Assembly: GCF_001477655.1 (NCBI RefSeq)
Contig: NZ_CP011266.1
Location: 669,001-733,000, forward strand
DNA: 64,000 nt
Reading direction: 5' to 3'
Source of the DNA: Methanobrevibacter millerae
GTDB taxonomy: Archaea; Methanobacteriota; Methanobacteria; Methanobacteriales; Methanobacteriaceae
Under the pieces are notes generated by a model that ran no database searches, was not told the origin of the DNA, and worked only from the letters and a program-made list of their open reading frames with translations. Position numbers and translations under genes: made by a program. Below, in pieces: positions 35,799 to 44,964 of this stretch; position 1 is the stretch's first letter; the number at the start of each line of letters is the position of its first letter.

Positions 35799-37697
35799 TT
35801 ATTTAGAATATTTTTCGATACGGTATTTTAATTCTCGTATGATTAAATCATTGCTGTATATTTTAACATTATTTAATTTGTTTTGGTATTTGTCAAGTCT
35901 TTTTAGGAATCGTTTTATCTTTTTAACACTCATTTCTTCGTGGTATTCACCGTATCCTAATTTTTGAACATAAAATCCGTTTAATGTTTGCTCAAAGTTT
36001 CCAATAGCCGGAACACTGAAAATTGGTTTTTTAAGTGTTATGGCTTCGGTTATAAATGTAAATCCACCATTACATATTACTGCTTTTGAACTGGCCAAAT
36101 CATCATAGAATTCATCTTCATTGAATGGTTTGTATGTAAGATTTTCATCAACTTTATCCTGATTAAATCCATAAACGATAAATTTTTCATCAATCTTTTT
36201 TAATCTTTCAACCAGATTAACACTTTCCTTACTGGTTTGATAGACTATTATATGATCTCCTGTCGTTGGCTTTAATTTCAATATGTCATCACGGACTACG
36301 GGAGGATAAATCACAGCCTTTTTTCTGGACTTGACTTTTGGGTAGAAAAAGCTGGTCATGATGTGGAACTTTGGATTTACAACATAACCTTTTATCACTC
36401 CTTTTGCCTTAAGCATTTCGGCCTGATGATGTTTGGGATAGTCAATTTTTGTTTGAGTAATCATATGGATATTATCTAAACTTATTAATGGAATTTGCAG
36501 AAGTTTAGATACAATTGTCGCATATGGCTCAAAATCAGTAACGATTATATCAGGTGATAATGCTCTTGCCTTTTTATATAATTCATGATATCCTACCTTG
36601 ATATTGGTTGGATTTCTTTTAATGGCTGAAATTAGTGTTTTTAAATTATTCACTTTGTTGTTAATATAAACAGTGTTGAATCCGCCGATTTTATAAACAT
36701 GATCAAATTTCTCATTCAGGTATTCATATGCACGGTCATGTGAGAATATGTAAATATCATAATTTTCTTTGATTTTGTCTATTATTACTCCTGATCTTAT
36801 TGCATGACCCATTCCTTCACCACAGACACAATAAAAGACTATTTTTTTGGACCTATTTTTTTTCATTTGTGTCTTTTTGAAATAAGTTTTTGCATTGTTT
36901 ATTTTTTCTGCAGACTTATCATAATTTTCAAACATTTTACTTATTCTTTCAGATTCAGTAGCAAAATTATCTAATTTATTTTTATCTAATTGTTCTTTAT
37001 CATGTCCAAAATTATAATTTAAATCATCTGCATCAGTTTTTTTACCGACAAAATCATTTAGAGTACTTTTTCCATACTGCTGTATCAGTGTTTGAATGCC
37101 CTCTTCTTCAAGTCTTCTTGTTGACACACCTATTTTCGCCTTTCTTAAAACCTTGAATTGTTCAACATGTCCCAGACGATTTATATAATCGCTGTCTTCT
37201 CCAAAATTTAATTCTTCATTGAATCCTCCACATTTTTCATGGAGTTCTTTTTTTACGATTATTCCATAACATCCTGCTCCGTGAGGTTTGATTTTTTCAA
37301 CACTTACCATAAATAAATTTGCTAAATCATGCCATATCTTATCCTCTGATTTTTTTGACAATGGTTTCATCTGTGTAATAGCAATTCCAAGTCTTTCCAT
37401 TTGGAATTCATAAAGGACGTCTCTTAGATAATCATCAGTAAGTTTCAAATCAGAATCTAAAAAAAGTAAATAGTCTCCTTTCGCAACTTTAGCACCATTA
37501 TTCCTACCGACCGCAGGCATACCGCCATCAACGATAATGCATCCGTATTCTTCAGCTATTTCTCTGGTTCTGTCTGTTGAGTTGGCATCAGCAATAATTA
37601 TTTCATAATCATCGAAGTTTTGCTTTTTTATACTGTCCAACAGTGTCGGCAAATATTCTTCTTCATTATATGTTGGAATAATAATACTAAAAATCAT
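35799..37697 (-). CDS. Fused glycosyltransferase: GT2 domain plus MJ1255/MurG-like GT
   Basis: The 632 residues have two enzymes in one chain. Residues 1-230 are a GT-A family 2 transferase (FSIIIPTYNEEEYLPTLL, DSD at 81-83). After a charged linker (about 235-285) comes a GT-B domain, about 287-625 (KKIVFYCVCGEGMGHAIRSG, SKAVICNGGFTFITEAITL), like MJ1255 and glycosyltransferase family 28. The fusion would add two sugars in sequence, for example in glycolipid or surface glycan synthesis; acceptors are unknown. The gene upstream (37717-38856) encodes a membrane protein ending 20 bp before, and probably the two act together. Confidence 0.83.
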   Translation of the reverse strand: MIFSIIIPTYNEEEYLPTLLDSIKKQNFDDYEIIIADANSTDRTREIAEEYGCIIVDGGMPAVGRNNGAKVAKGDYLLFLDSDLKLTDDYLRDVLYEFQMERLGIAITQMKPLSKKSEDKIWHDLANLFMVSVEKIKPHGAGCYGIIVKKELHEKCGGFNEELNFGEDSDYINRLGHVEQFKVLRKAKIGVSTRRLEEEGIQTLIQQYGKSTLNDFVGKKTDADDLNYNFGHDKEQLDKNKLDNFATESERISKMFENYDKSAEKINNAKTYFKKTQMKKNRSKKIVFYCVCGEGMGHAIRSGVIIDKIKENYDIYIFSHDRAYEYLNEKFDHVYKIGGFNTVYINNKVNNLKTLISAIKRNPTNIKVGYHELYKKARALSPDIIVTDFEPYATIVSKLLQIPLISLDNIHMITQTKIDYPKHHQAEMLKAKGVIKGYVVNPKFHIMTSFFYPKVKSRKKAVIYPPVVRDDILKLKPTTGDHIIVYQTSKESVNLVERLKKIDEKFIVYGFNQDKVDENLTYKPFNEDEFYDDLASSKAVICNGGFTFITEAITLKKPIFSVPAIGNFEQTLNGFYVQKLGYGEYHEEMSVKKIKRFLKRLDKYQNKLNNVKIYSNDLIIRELKYRIEKYSK

Positions 37698-37716
37698 ATT
37701 AATTAATATTTTATCT

Positions 37717-38856
37717 TTAATAAGTATAAAAATTTTTATATAGATTTATAATTTCAGTTAATATATTGGTTATTGGATGATTAGGTTCTAAATATGAAAC
37801 TATGTTCCACGATACGGTATAATAATCACATGAATTATTCAGAGGCATTTTCAAATCATTCAGCAATTCCATTTCATTATAATTTGAATTCATGATGTAT
37901 GTTGTTTTGTTGTTGCTGTGGCTTATATTTTCTATTGGGAATCCGTTCAGTTCTATATTATCTGCAGGATTAACAACATTCACTTCATAATATTCAGTAT
38001 TTGCTCCAATTATTGCAATTGAAAACCTTAAAGCTATTATAAATCCTGCTACTATATATGGAAGGTATCTTTTTATCAGGGTAATGATTACATATTTGAA
38101 ATTTTTAAATTCCGGTAGAATTTTACATTTTTCACACAGGTTTCTGTCAATGTTTAGGATATAATCGACAATCTGTTCTATGCAGATTCCGTTTCTTAAA
38201 ATTAAAAATACTCCACATATTCCTGTAATTCCTGGTGTTGAGAATAATCCTCCATCTAAAGCTCCAATCAACAGGCAGCATCCGAAAAATGAAAGCAGTA
38301 ATGTTTGGACAAATCTTCTGTTTCTGATTGCCAGCAATAATGTGATTCCTGTTATAGGTATTAGTAAAATTATGTATTTTCCAACTTCTGGAATGTATTG
38401 ATATAGTCCAATACCGGTATTAATCTCTTTTCCAATAAATGGTCCTATTAAATTGGTTATAAAGTTTCCGAAAACAGATTTTAGCAGGTGTGTATGCAGA
38501 ATGCTTGTTGATGAAATACTTTTTCCGATAGTCATGAAAATGGTGTTGAGACCGATTCCCATCTGGTATCTGAACAGGACTTCTAATAGTATTCCCAATG
38601 TTAATGTGATTGAACCTAAAACCAATGTAATTTTTAGGAACTTATCTGAATCAACTTTTAAATCTTTAAATATCTGTGTTGAAATTAAAAAAAATCCCAT
38701 CAATCCAAAAAAGATTATGTCTTTTCCTTTAGATGATCCCATTAAAAATAAGTATGTTATTGGATGAACAATTGGGTTTAAGATATTGCTTATAAAAAGC
38801 ACACCGGCAATTATTATAAATAGTATACCAACTAATATAGATTTGTTTATATTCAT
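37717..38856 (-). CDS. Multi-pass membrane protein of unknown function
   Basis: The 379 residues carry about eight membrane segments. A cytoplasmic CEKC pair lies near 243 (NLCEKCKILPEF), and a C-terminal extracytoplasmic domain follows the last helix (about 280-379) with NxT/S sites (NISHSNNKTTY, NNSCDYY). No family is recognised. Its place 20 bp upstream of the fused glycosyltransferase suggests that it supports the same lipid- or surface-glycan pathway. Confidence 0.6.
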   Translation of the reverse strand: MNINKSILVGILFIIIAGVLFISNILNPIVHPITYLFLMGSSKGKDIIFFGLMGFFLISTQIFKDLKVDSDKFLKITLVLGSITLTLGILLEVLFRYQMGIGLNTIFMTIGKSISSTSILHTHLLKSVFGNFITNLIGPFIGKEINTGIGLYQYIPEVGKYIILLIPITGITLLLAIRNRRFVQTLLLSFFGCCLLIGALDGGLFSTPGITGICGVFLILRNGICIEQIVDYILNIDRNLCEKCKILPEFKNFKYVIITLIKRYLPYIVAGFIIALRFSIAIIGANTEYYEVNVVNPADNIELNGFPIENISHSNNKTTYIMNSNYNEMELLNDLKMPLNNSCDYYTVSWNIVSYLEPNHPITNILTEIINLYKNFYTY

Positions 38857-38912
38857 TATAAATAACTTTTAAATTAATAATATTTAAATTATTTACTAGA
38901 TGTGATTTTAAC

Positions 38913-39722
38913 ATGTTTGCAATAGAATATTATATTGGCTTGATTTTGATAGGTATTGTTGCCGGCTTTGCATCAGGTCTTTTGGGTGTTGGCGGTGGTT
39001 TTTTAATCGTTCCATTCCAATATTTTCTTTTAAAATATATTGGTTTATCTTCTGACCTTGCAATGTTGATTTCATTGGGTACTAGTTTGGCAATCATTAT
39101 TCCAACTGCATCAAGCGGTGCATATAAGCATGCTCAAAAATTGGACAATATCATTGAGCCGGGGATAAAACTTGGAATCTTTGGTATTATTGGAAGCTTT
39201 TGCGGAGGTTTTGTCGCTTCCATGTTGCCATCTAATATATTGGAAATAATTTTTGGCGTTTTATTGTTATTCATAGCTATTAGAAACATTATTTCAAAAG
39301 ATAAAAAGGAAAACAAAGCCAAATTCGATTTTAATTTCATAACTATAATGTTAACAGGTTTATTTGTCGGATTTTTCTCAGGATTATTGGGTATCGGTGG
39401 TGGAATCTTTTTGATTGTCATTCTAACGATGCTTTTAGGATTCCCTATGATTAGGGCAATAGGTACTTCATCAGTATTTATTTCTCTAACTGCAATCGGA
39501 GGAACAATATCATATATTATTTCGGGTTGGGGAGTTAACACATTCCCATTTTCCTTAGGTTATGTCAGCATTATCAATTTTATTTTAATTGCATGCTTTT
39601 CAGTTCCGTTAGCACAAATCGGTGCGAAATATGCACACAAATTACCTGAAAAACGTTTAAAACAAGTATTTGGATTTGTTGTATTATATATTGCTCTTAA
39701 GATGTTGGGTATTCTTCCTTAA
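38913..39722 (+). CDS. TauE/SafE family permease
   Basis: The 269 residues have about eight membrane segments and two GLLGVGGGFLIVP / GLLGIGGGIFLIV repeats, the hallmark of the TauE/SafE sulfite exporter family. Members move organosulfur or carboxylate anions; the substrate here is unknown. GTGAT lies upstream of ATG 38913. The 3' end overlaps the convergent gene at 39697 by 26 bp. Confidence 0.88.
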   Translation: MFAIEYYIGLILIGIVAGFASGLLGVGGGFLIVPFQYFLLKYIGLSSDLAMLISLGTSLAIIIPTASSGAYKHAQKLDNIIEPGIKLGIFGIIGSFCGGFVASMLPSNILEIIFGVLLLFIAIRNIISKDKKENKAKFDFNFITIMLTGLFVGFFSGLLGIGGGIFLIVILTMLLGFPMIRAIGTSSVFISLTAIGGTISYIISGWGVNTFPFSLGYVSIINFILIACFSVPLAQIGAKYAHKLPEKRLKQVFGFVVLYIALKMLGILP

Positions 39723-40545
39723 TCTTTATACCCATTCCACGAGCGATAATCTGAAATTCAGACCCTCCAATTCCATTTAAAAAATATATAATATCTAAAT
39801 CAACAACACCATTTCCACCATTTTTTTTAATTTCAGATGCTAATCTGATTAAACATTCATCCTTACCTTTTTTTAATTCGTTAAGATGTTCTTTTTCCAC
39901 ATTTTCCGGGGATAAATGAAGAATATGTGTATTTCTGTCTATATTTTTTGTCGCATAATGAAATCCGATTATGTCATAATCCAAATCTTTGGGGTCTGTA
40001 CTTGTTATGAAAATAAATTTCTGTGAATTTATTATATTATTGCTTCTGGTTTCGTTGAATTCCTCTACAGTTTCAATAACTTCAAGTTCTGGTTTACCAA
40101 TAAGTCTTCTTACATGATTTCGAAGTTTATCAGTCAAATTTTTAAAGAATCCTGTAAGATATGATAATGTTCCAACTACAACAACAATTCCAAAGTAGTT
40201 GATGAATGTCGGAATGGCTGCTTGGATAATAATAACTATTGATCCGAATGTTATGATGTTATATCCCAATGTTGGATTGTTTATAATAAATCCGTAAGCG
40301 ACGGTTACAATAAATAAAATGAATGCACTGATTGCACCGATATCCTCACCGATAAAATGCTTTGCGAGTATTGTTTCAACATAACCTGCAGCCAATGGTG
40401 CAAATATAAGACCTAAATTCCATCCGAAAATATCAATATGGAAATATAAAAAGAAGGCATAAACTGCAAGACCAGATGCTGTACCTAAAGCAATGATATT
40501 GAATGCTTTTTGTAAGTTTCTTAGTCTTTGTTTATCGATTTTCAT
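39697..40545 (-). CDS. Membrane protein with C-terminal YbjQ-like domain
   Basis: The 282 residues have an N-terminal membrane domain (about 1-140, four or more segments) and a cytoplasmic C-terminal domain, about 175-282. That domain aligns by eye with the neighbouring YbjQ protein: [19 protein letters not shown], a charged helix ([18 protein letters not shown]) and ARGMGIKI against the family AYGTAI ending. ATG 40545 is used because the frame's earlier TTG region overlaps the upstream gene. It overlaps the YbjQ gene by 14 bp, so the two are coupled. I find no named family for the whole protein. Confidence 0.7.
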   Translation of the reverse strand: MKIDKQRLRNLQKAFNIIALGTASGLAVYAFFLYFHIDIFGWNLGLIFAPLAAGYVETILAKHFIGEDIGAISAFILFIVTVAYGFIINNPTLGYNIITFGSIVIIIQAAIPTFINYFGIVVVVGTLSYLTGFFKNLTDKLRNHVRRLIGKPELEVIETVEEFNETRSNNIINSQKFIFITSTDPKDLDYDIIGFHYATKNIDRNTHILHLSPENVEKEHLNELKKGKDECLIRLASEIKKNGGNGVVDLDIIYFLNGIGGSEFQIIARGMGIKIKEEYPTS

Positions 40546-40870
40546 TTTCTTCACAGAATATTGCAGTACCATATGCAGTAATTAAAATTGTATTTCCCAT
40601 GGTACCGCCAAGATTGTCATATGAAATTTTTAGCCCGATAACTGCATTTGCATTTAATTGCTCTGCTTTTTCGGTCATACTCTTAAGTGCAATGTCCCGA
40701 GCTTTCTTTATCTCATCTTCATATCTGGAGGTTCTACCACCTACAACATCACGAACACCAGAAAATAAATCTTTATAGATATTAGCCCCTATTAATGATT
40801 CTCCAGTAACAAGGCCTTTATATTCTATTATTTTTTTATTTTCCAGTGTATTTGCGGATGTTAATATCAC
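40532..40870 (-). CDS. YbjQ/UPF0145 family protein
   Basis: The 112 residues (GTG start at 40870, with GTGATAAT before it) match the YbjQ family: [36 protein letters not shown] and [20 protein letters not shown] ending in AYGTAIFCE. Its product likely assembles as a ring, by family. The two neighbours are a membrane protein whose tail is a YbjQ-like domain (downstream) and a Zn-ribbon protein (upstream); the order suggests one operon on the minus strand. Confidence 0.88.
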   Translation of the reverse strand: MILTSANTLENKKIIEYKGLVTGESLIGANIYKDLFSGVRDVVGGRTSRYEDEIKKARDIALKSMTEKAEQLNANAVIGLKISYDNLGGTMGNTILITAYGTAIFCEENENR

Positions 40871-40880
40871 ATTATCACAT

Positions 40881-41072
40881 CTATTTCATGAATGTCATTA
40901 CCGCCCAAATTATTAAGAATATAGCTATCACTACATATAATATGAGTCTACTTCTTTTTGTTTGACTTAATCTTGCATCCCATACTTTCTGACAGTCTGG
41001 GGAGCATACAAGTTCGTCTAAAGGAATCGGAGTTCCGCAAATTGGACAATGTTTGTGTGGGTCTACTGCCAT
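40881..41072 (-). CDS. DUF2116-type Zn-ribbon membrane protein
   Basis: The 63 residues have an N-terminal zinc ribbon ([21 protein letters not shown]) and one C-terminal membrane helix ([20 protein letters not shown]). It fits DUF2116. It is 10 bp upstream of the YbjQ gene on the minus strand. The function is unknown. Confidence 0.82.
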   Translation of the reverse strand: MAVDPHKHCPICGTPIPLDELVCSPDCQKVWDARLSQTKRSRLILYVVIAIFLIIWAVMTFMK

Positions 41073-41085
41073 ATTATCACCTATC

Positions 41086-41874
41086 TTATATTTTAAAAAA
41101 TTCTTTTGTATTTGAAGTTACTTGCAATGCAAGTTCTTCTACATCCATACCCATACAAAGAGCTATTGTTTCGAGTATGTGGGGTAAATATTTTGGTTCA
41201 TTTCTATTTTTCTTAGGTTTTTTATCAAAATTTTTAGGAATTAAAAACGGTGCATCTGTTTCAATCATTAACTTTTCTGGAGGAATTACACAAACAGCCT
41301 CCTGTAAATCCCTTCCTCTTTTCATATCACAAATCCATCCGGTAACACCTATATAACAACCTAAATCAATATAATTCTGTGCTTCATGTTTTGTTCCAGT
41401 AAAACAGTGAACAACACTTTTTGAAGCAATTTCATCATGCTTTTTTAATATTTTATATAAGTCTTCATGAGCTTCTCTTTCATGTAAAAATAAAGGCATA
41501 TCTAAAGTCTCTGCAAGTTCCACTTGAGCTTCAAACCATTTTCTTTGCAAATCCTGTGGAGAAAAATTTCTATTGTAGTCAAGACCACACTCTCCAATAG
41601 CCACTACACAATCAGCATCAGCTATTTTTTCCAGTTCATTTATTGTGTGTCCATTGCATGTTTTAGCGTCATGGGGATGAACTCCTGATGTTGAAAACAA
41701 TGTATCCAGATATTTGGATGCATAATCTTGAGCCATATGGCTTGAATGTATATTGGTTCCTGTAATGATGAATTGCTTTACACCAACCTTTTTTGCCTCT
41801 TCAATAATTTCGACTCTATCTTTTTTAAATGAAGAATGCATCAAATTCAAACCAATATCGATTAAATTATCCAC
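41086..41874 (-). CDS. tatD: TatD family metal-dependent hydrolase
   Basis: The 262 residues match TatD-type nucleases: DIGLNLMHSSF at the start, STSGVHPHDAKTC, AIGECGLDYNR, PLFLHEREAHED, VVHCFTGTKHEA and MIETDAPFLIPK. These supply the His, Glu and Asp ligands of a two-metal centre. TatD enzymes act as 3'-5' DNases in bacteria. It lies 12 bp downstream of pyrH. A more distant TatD relative is at 55069. Confidence 0.9.
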   Translation of the reverse strand: MDNLIDIGLNLMHSSFKKDRVEIIEEAKKVGVKQFIITGTNIHSSHMAQDYASKYLDTLFSTSGVHPHDAKTCNGHTINELEKIADADCVVAIGECGLDYNRNFSPQDLQRKWFEAQVELAETLDMPLFLHEREAHEDLYKILKKHDEIASKSVVHCFTGTKHEAQNYIDLGCYIGVTGWICDMKRGRDLQEAVCVIPPEKLMIETDAPFLIPKNFDKKPKKNRNEPKYLPHILETIALCMGMDVEELALQVTSNTKEFFKI

Positions 41875-41886
41875 TAAATCACCTAT

Positions 41887-42564
41887 TTATTCGTTTATGA
41901 CTTTAGTACCTATGTCTTCACCATTAATTGCTTTAATAAGATTTTCTGGTTCATTACCATTTGCAATAACGGTTTCCAAATTGGATCTTTTAATCATTTG
42001 AACTGCTGTCGTGTCAAAGAATTCGTAGGTTCCTGCCTTCATGTCTTTTCCATTAAGGAAATCAAGCAAGTCTGTAGCTGTAATTTCACTTACAAGTTCA
42101 GCATCGTCATACTTGTTGGGATCTTTTGTATACATTCCATCTACTGAAGTTAAATTAATCAATTTGTCTGCATGTACATATTCCGCTAGAATAGCAGATA
42201 CTGCATCAGTACTGTGTGCAGGTTCAGTTCCACCCATGACAATGATTTTGCCACTGGATGCAAATTCCAATGCTTCTTGGAAATTATGAGGTACTCTTTG
42301 ATACGCTACATCTCCAAGTGCAGACAATAATAATTTAGCATTAATTCTAGTAACTTCAATTCCAATATCATCACATTGAGCTTCACCAGCTCCAAAATCA
42401 CGAACAACACTGATATATTCTCTTGCAGGTTTTCCTCCCCCAACAACAATGAATAATTCATGTTCTTCTGTTAATTCTTTTAAAATTTCACTGTATTGTT
42501 TGAATCTTGTACTGTCGTAATCTTTTAATAGAATTGATCCGCCAATTGCAACAACTATTTTCAT
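41887..42564 (-). CDS. pyrH: Uridylate (UMP) kinase
   Basis: The 225 residues have the archaeal UMP kinase layout: [63 protein letters not shown] and [19 protein letters not shown]. It phosphorylates UMP to UDP with ATP. It starts the minus-strand run pyrH-tatD-DUF2116-YbjQ-membrane YbjQ, with gaps of about 10 bp or less; shared transcription is likely. Confidence 0.95.
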   Translation of the reverse strand: MKIVVAIGGSILLKDYDSTRFKQYSEILKELTEEHELFIVVGGGKPAREYISVVRDFGAGEAQCDDIGIEVTRINAKLLLSALGDVAYQRVPHNFQEALEFASSGKIIVMGGTEPAHSTDAVSAILAEYVHADKLINLTSVDGMYTKDPNKYDDAELVSEITATDLLDFLNGKDMKAGTYEFFDTTAVQMIKRSNLETVIANGNEPENLIKAINGEDIGTKVINE

Positions 42565-42654
42565 ATATTCACCTTATATATTAAATATCAATTCTATTAT
42601 ATTTAAGTTTTTAAAATGATGGTTGGGTTAAAAAAATAAAAAAAGAGGAATAAT

Positions 42655-43335
42655 CTATTCCTCTGTGTATAATCCTTTGTGTGCTAAACCAGCAATGACT
42701 GCACCGATAATTGGGGCTACGATAAATACCCATACTTGTTGGAGAGCTACTCCGCCCATGAATAATGCTGGTGCTAAACTACGTGCAGGGTTAACTGATG
42801 TACCTGTTAATGGGATTCCCATAATATGTACGAATGCAAGGGTTAAACCAATTACGATTCCTGCAATAACGCCGGTTTTTTCACTTCTGGTAACTCCAAG
42901 TACAGTAAATACAAATACGAATGTTAAAATTATTTCAGTAATTAATGCACCGTATAAGTTAATTCCAACACTTGAAGCCGCTCCAAATCCGTTTTGACCT
43001 AATCCAGTTGCCATGTATCCGCCAAGGGATGGTGCGGAGTTGATTAACATTGCAAGGATTGCAGTACCGATAATCGCACCAATACATTGGAAAATAATGT
43101 ACATGATTAAATCTTTTAATTCCATTCTTCCGTCAATCCACATTCCTATGGATACTGCTGGGTTAATGTGGCATCCTGAGATGTCTCCAATAACATAAGC
43201 CATAGCTACAATGGATAAACCAAATGCCATAGCAATTCCTAAGTTACCGAGTACTGTACCTGCGATAGCGGCACTTCCACACCCGAATAAAACTAGAACC
43301 ATTGTTCCGATTAATTCGCTTATATATCTTTTCAT
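42655..43335 (-). CDS. aqpM: Aquaporin (MIP family), AqpM-like
   Basis: The 226 residues have six membrane helices and the two half-helix loops with NPA motifs (SGCHINPAVSIG and GTSVNPARSLAPALF). AqpM in related methanogens passes water and some glycerol or gases. GGTG upstream of ATG 43335 supports the start. The pseudomurein-binding-like gene lies upstream on the same strand. Confidence 0.92.
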   Translation of the reverse strand: MKRYISELIGTMVLVLFGCGSAAIAGTVLGNLGIAMAFGLSIVAMAYVIGDISGCHINPAVSIGMWIDGRMELKDLIMYIIFQCIGAIIGTAILAMLINSAPSLGGYMATGLGQNGFGAASSVGINLYGALITEIILTFVFVFTVLGVTRSEKTGVIAGIVIGLTLAFVHIMGIPLTGTSVNPARSLAPALFMGGVALQQVWVFIVAPIIGAVIAGLAHKGLYTEE

Positions 43336-43376
43336 AAATTCACCTACATTATAAAGGTTGTAATTAACTTATATAT

Positions 43377-44510
43377 TTATTTTCGCCTAATTCTTCTTAA
43401 TCCGGCACATGCTAAAATCAAAACAATAATTGCACAGATATAAGGGAACATTGTTAATATTATTGGTTCATTAATTTTGTCAAAGTGATACTGTCTTGCA
43501 AAATCCATATGGGTATTGTCTGTATGATTTTCAGTAATTTTTGCAAAATTGTATTGCAAATCATAATAACTGAGTTTGGCGCCGTTGTATTCTATGTAGT
43601 CTGGAGCTCTTCCGTTTTCATCCATATATTGTTTTACAATTCCTCCCATTTTGACATAATCATTAATTGAATATGAATTTTTTGCAAATGTTGAATATTG
43701 TTCTGGATTTGTTGGAGCATCGTATTGTTTGGGGTTTTCAAGACCATTGCCGTTTAAATATGAACTTGTTAAGTATAAGACTTGCGGGGCAGTATATGAA
43801 TTATATGTTCCATTCATATTAGTATCTCCGCTTTCATATAATTCCTGACTTGCTTTGGCCATTTTGGATGGATCCAGTTTATGTGTGACTACTAAATCAT
43901 TATCATAGTTTTTAAATGAAATATTACCTATATTTTTTACTATTTCTTTGGCAATGTATTTATTCACATCTTCGCTATATTTATCCAAGTTTCCATTTTT
44001 GCCTGCATCGGGGAACTCTTTTAGTGGTTGAATGTATGCAACACCAGCATCTTTAAGAAATGTTCCTGGGGAATTCAGTCCTGCAAATATTTTTGATGAA
44101 TAATTGTCGTCCCATGCTCTTCTCAGGTACTTTTCTGTATCCAAATCAAAATTTCCTGTATTTACATAGATTAATGGCTTTTTAGTATTTGCTGCAAATT
44201 TTGCCAATACCAAAAGGTTTCCGGGGTCTGCCGCTGCAAGGTTTACACTTACATTGGCACCACTTTCTATCCCTCTTGTTGCTTCTCCAGGATTTGGTGA
44301 TTCACTATCAACAATTACTTGAATTTCTCCATTGCTTAACTCCTCTACATAGTTTTTTATGGAGTTTAACATTTTTTTATCATTATCTTCTCCCATAATG
44401 TTGTCTGAGGTTAGAAATACCGTTGTTGCAGCACAAACCTGTCCAACACTGGAGGATAATAATAAAAATATAAAAATTAAAATTATGCATTCTTTTTTCA
44501 TCATGTTCAT
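43377..44510 (-). CDS. Secreted, membrane-anchored protein with pseudomurein-binding-like repeat
   Basis: The 377 residues have a signal peptide (about 1-28, ending VCAA), a CobN/BtuS-like or Rossmann-type extracellular domain (about 30-190: TVFLTSDNIMGEDNDKKM, KPLIYVNTGNFDLD), and a C-terminal repeat at about 290-335 (YSINDYVKMGGIVKQYMDEN, GRAPDYIEYNG) that resembles the pseudomurein-binding repeat. A C-terminal membrane helix and RRIRRK tail anchor it. It probably sits at the cell wall. The exact domain names are inference from the pattern. The start is MNMMKKE at 44510. Confidence 0.75.
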   Translation of the reverse strand: MNMMKKECIILIFIFLLLSSSVGQVCAATTVFLTSDNIMGEDNDKKMLNSIKNYVEELSNGEIQVIVDSESPNPGEATRGIESGANVSVNLAAADPGNLLVLAKFAANTKKPLIYVNTGNFDLDTEKYLRRAWDDNYSSKIFAGLNSPGTFLKDAGVAYIQPLKEFPDAGKNGNLDKYSEDVNKYIAKEIVKNIGNISFKNYDNDLVVTHKLDPSKMAKASQELYESGDTNMNGTYNSYTAPQVLYLTSSYLNGNGLENPKQYDAPTNPEQYSTFAKNSYSINDYVKMGGIVKQYMDENGRAPDYIEYNGAKLSYYDLQYNFAKITENHTDNTHMDFARQYHFDKINEPIILTMFPYICAIIVLILACAGLRRIRRK

Positions 44511-44964
44511 CCTTTTTAAATGTTATAATTAGTTTTAGTTTTACCTATTAATTAAAGTTTTCATGGGGTAGGGTTAAATTCTTATTAAAATAGAATATTT
44601 TTTTATAAAGTAAATTTATATTCAGTTTTAACCAAAAATATAAATATTAAAGCAGATTAATTAGATTTAGAGGATTTATAAAGATTATCTTTTATTTTAG
44701 TACAATATTATAAAATTTTGATAAAATTTTTATCATATTGAAAAATTGTACAAAATTGATGAATTATAATCTTATATTTGTCCTAAATTATGAGGTGTAA
44801 GCTGGCTACATAGATAGTCAGCTTTTGATTCATTATATTTTGCATAAATTTTAGATTCAGATAATTATTTTCGGAATTTATGTTAAAATAAAAAGGTTAA
44901 TTGCTTATTAATAGCTTTTTGTTAATTAATGGTGGTTATCAATTTCCTCAAAAGGAGACAAAAT
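44511..44964 (+). promoter_or_regulatory. Upstream region and putative leader of the adhesin gene, with two hairpins
   Basis: There is no gene in these 454 bp. AATATAAATATTAAA near 44637-44651 is a TATA-like element for the plus strand. If used, it gives a leader of about 300 nt with hairpins TGATAAA-ATT-TTTATCA (44719-44735) and AAGCTGGCTA-CATAGA-TAGTCAGCTT (44799-44824, one G-T pair). The AAAGGAG ribosome binding site sits at 44950-44956. A second promoter closer to the gene cannot be excluded. Confidence 0.45.

Noticed and set aside
44799-44824. Terminal repeat of a small mobile element upstream of the adhesin
   Set aside because: No second copy or flanking duplication was found in the region; a hairpin in the leader is the simpler reading.
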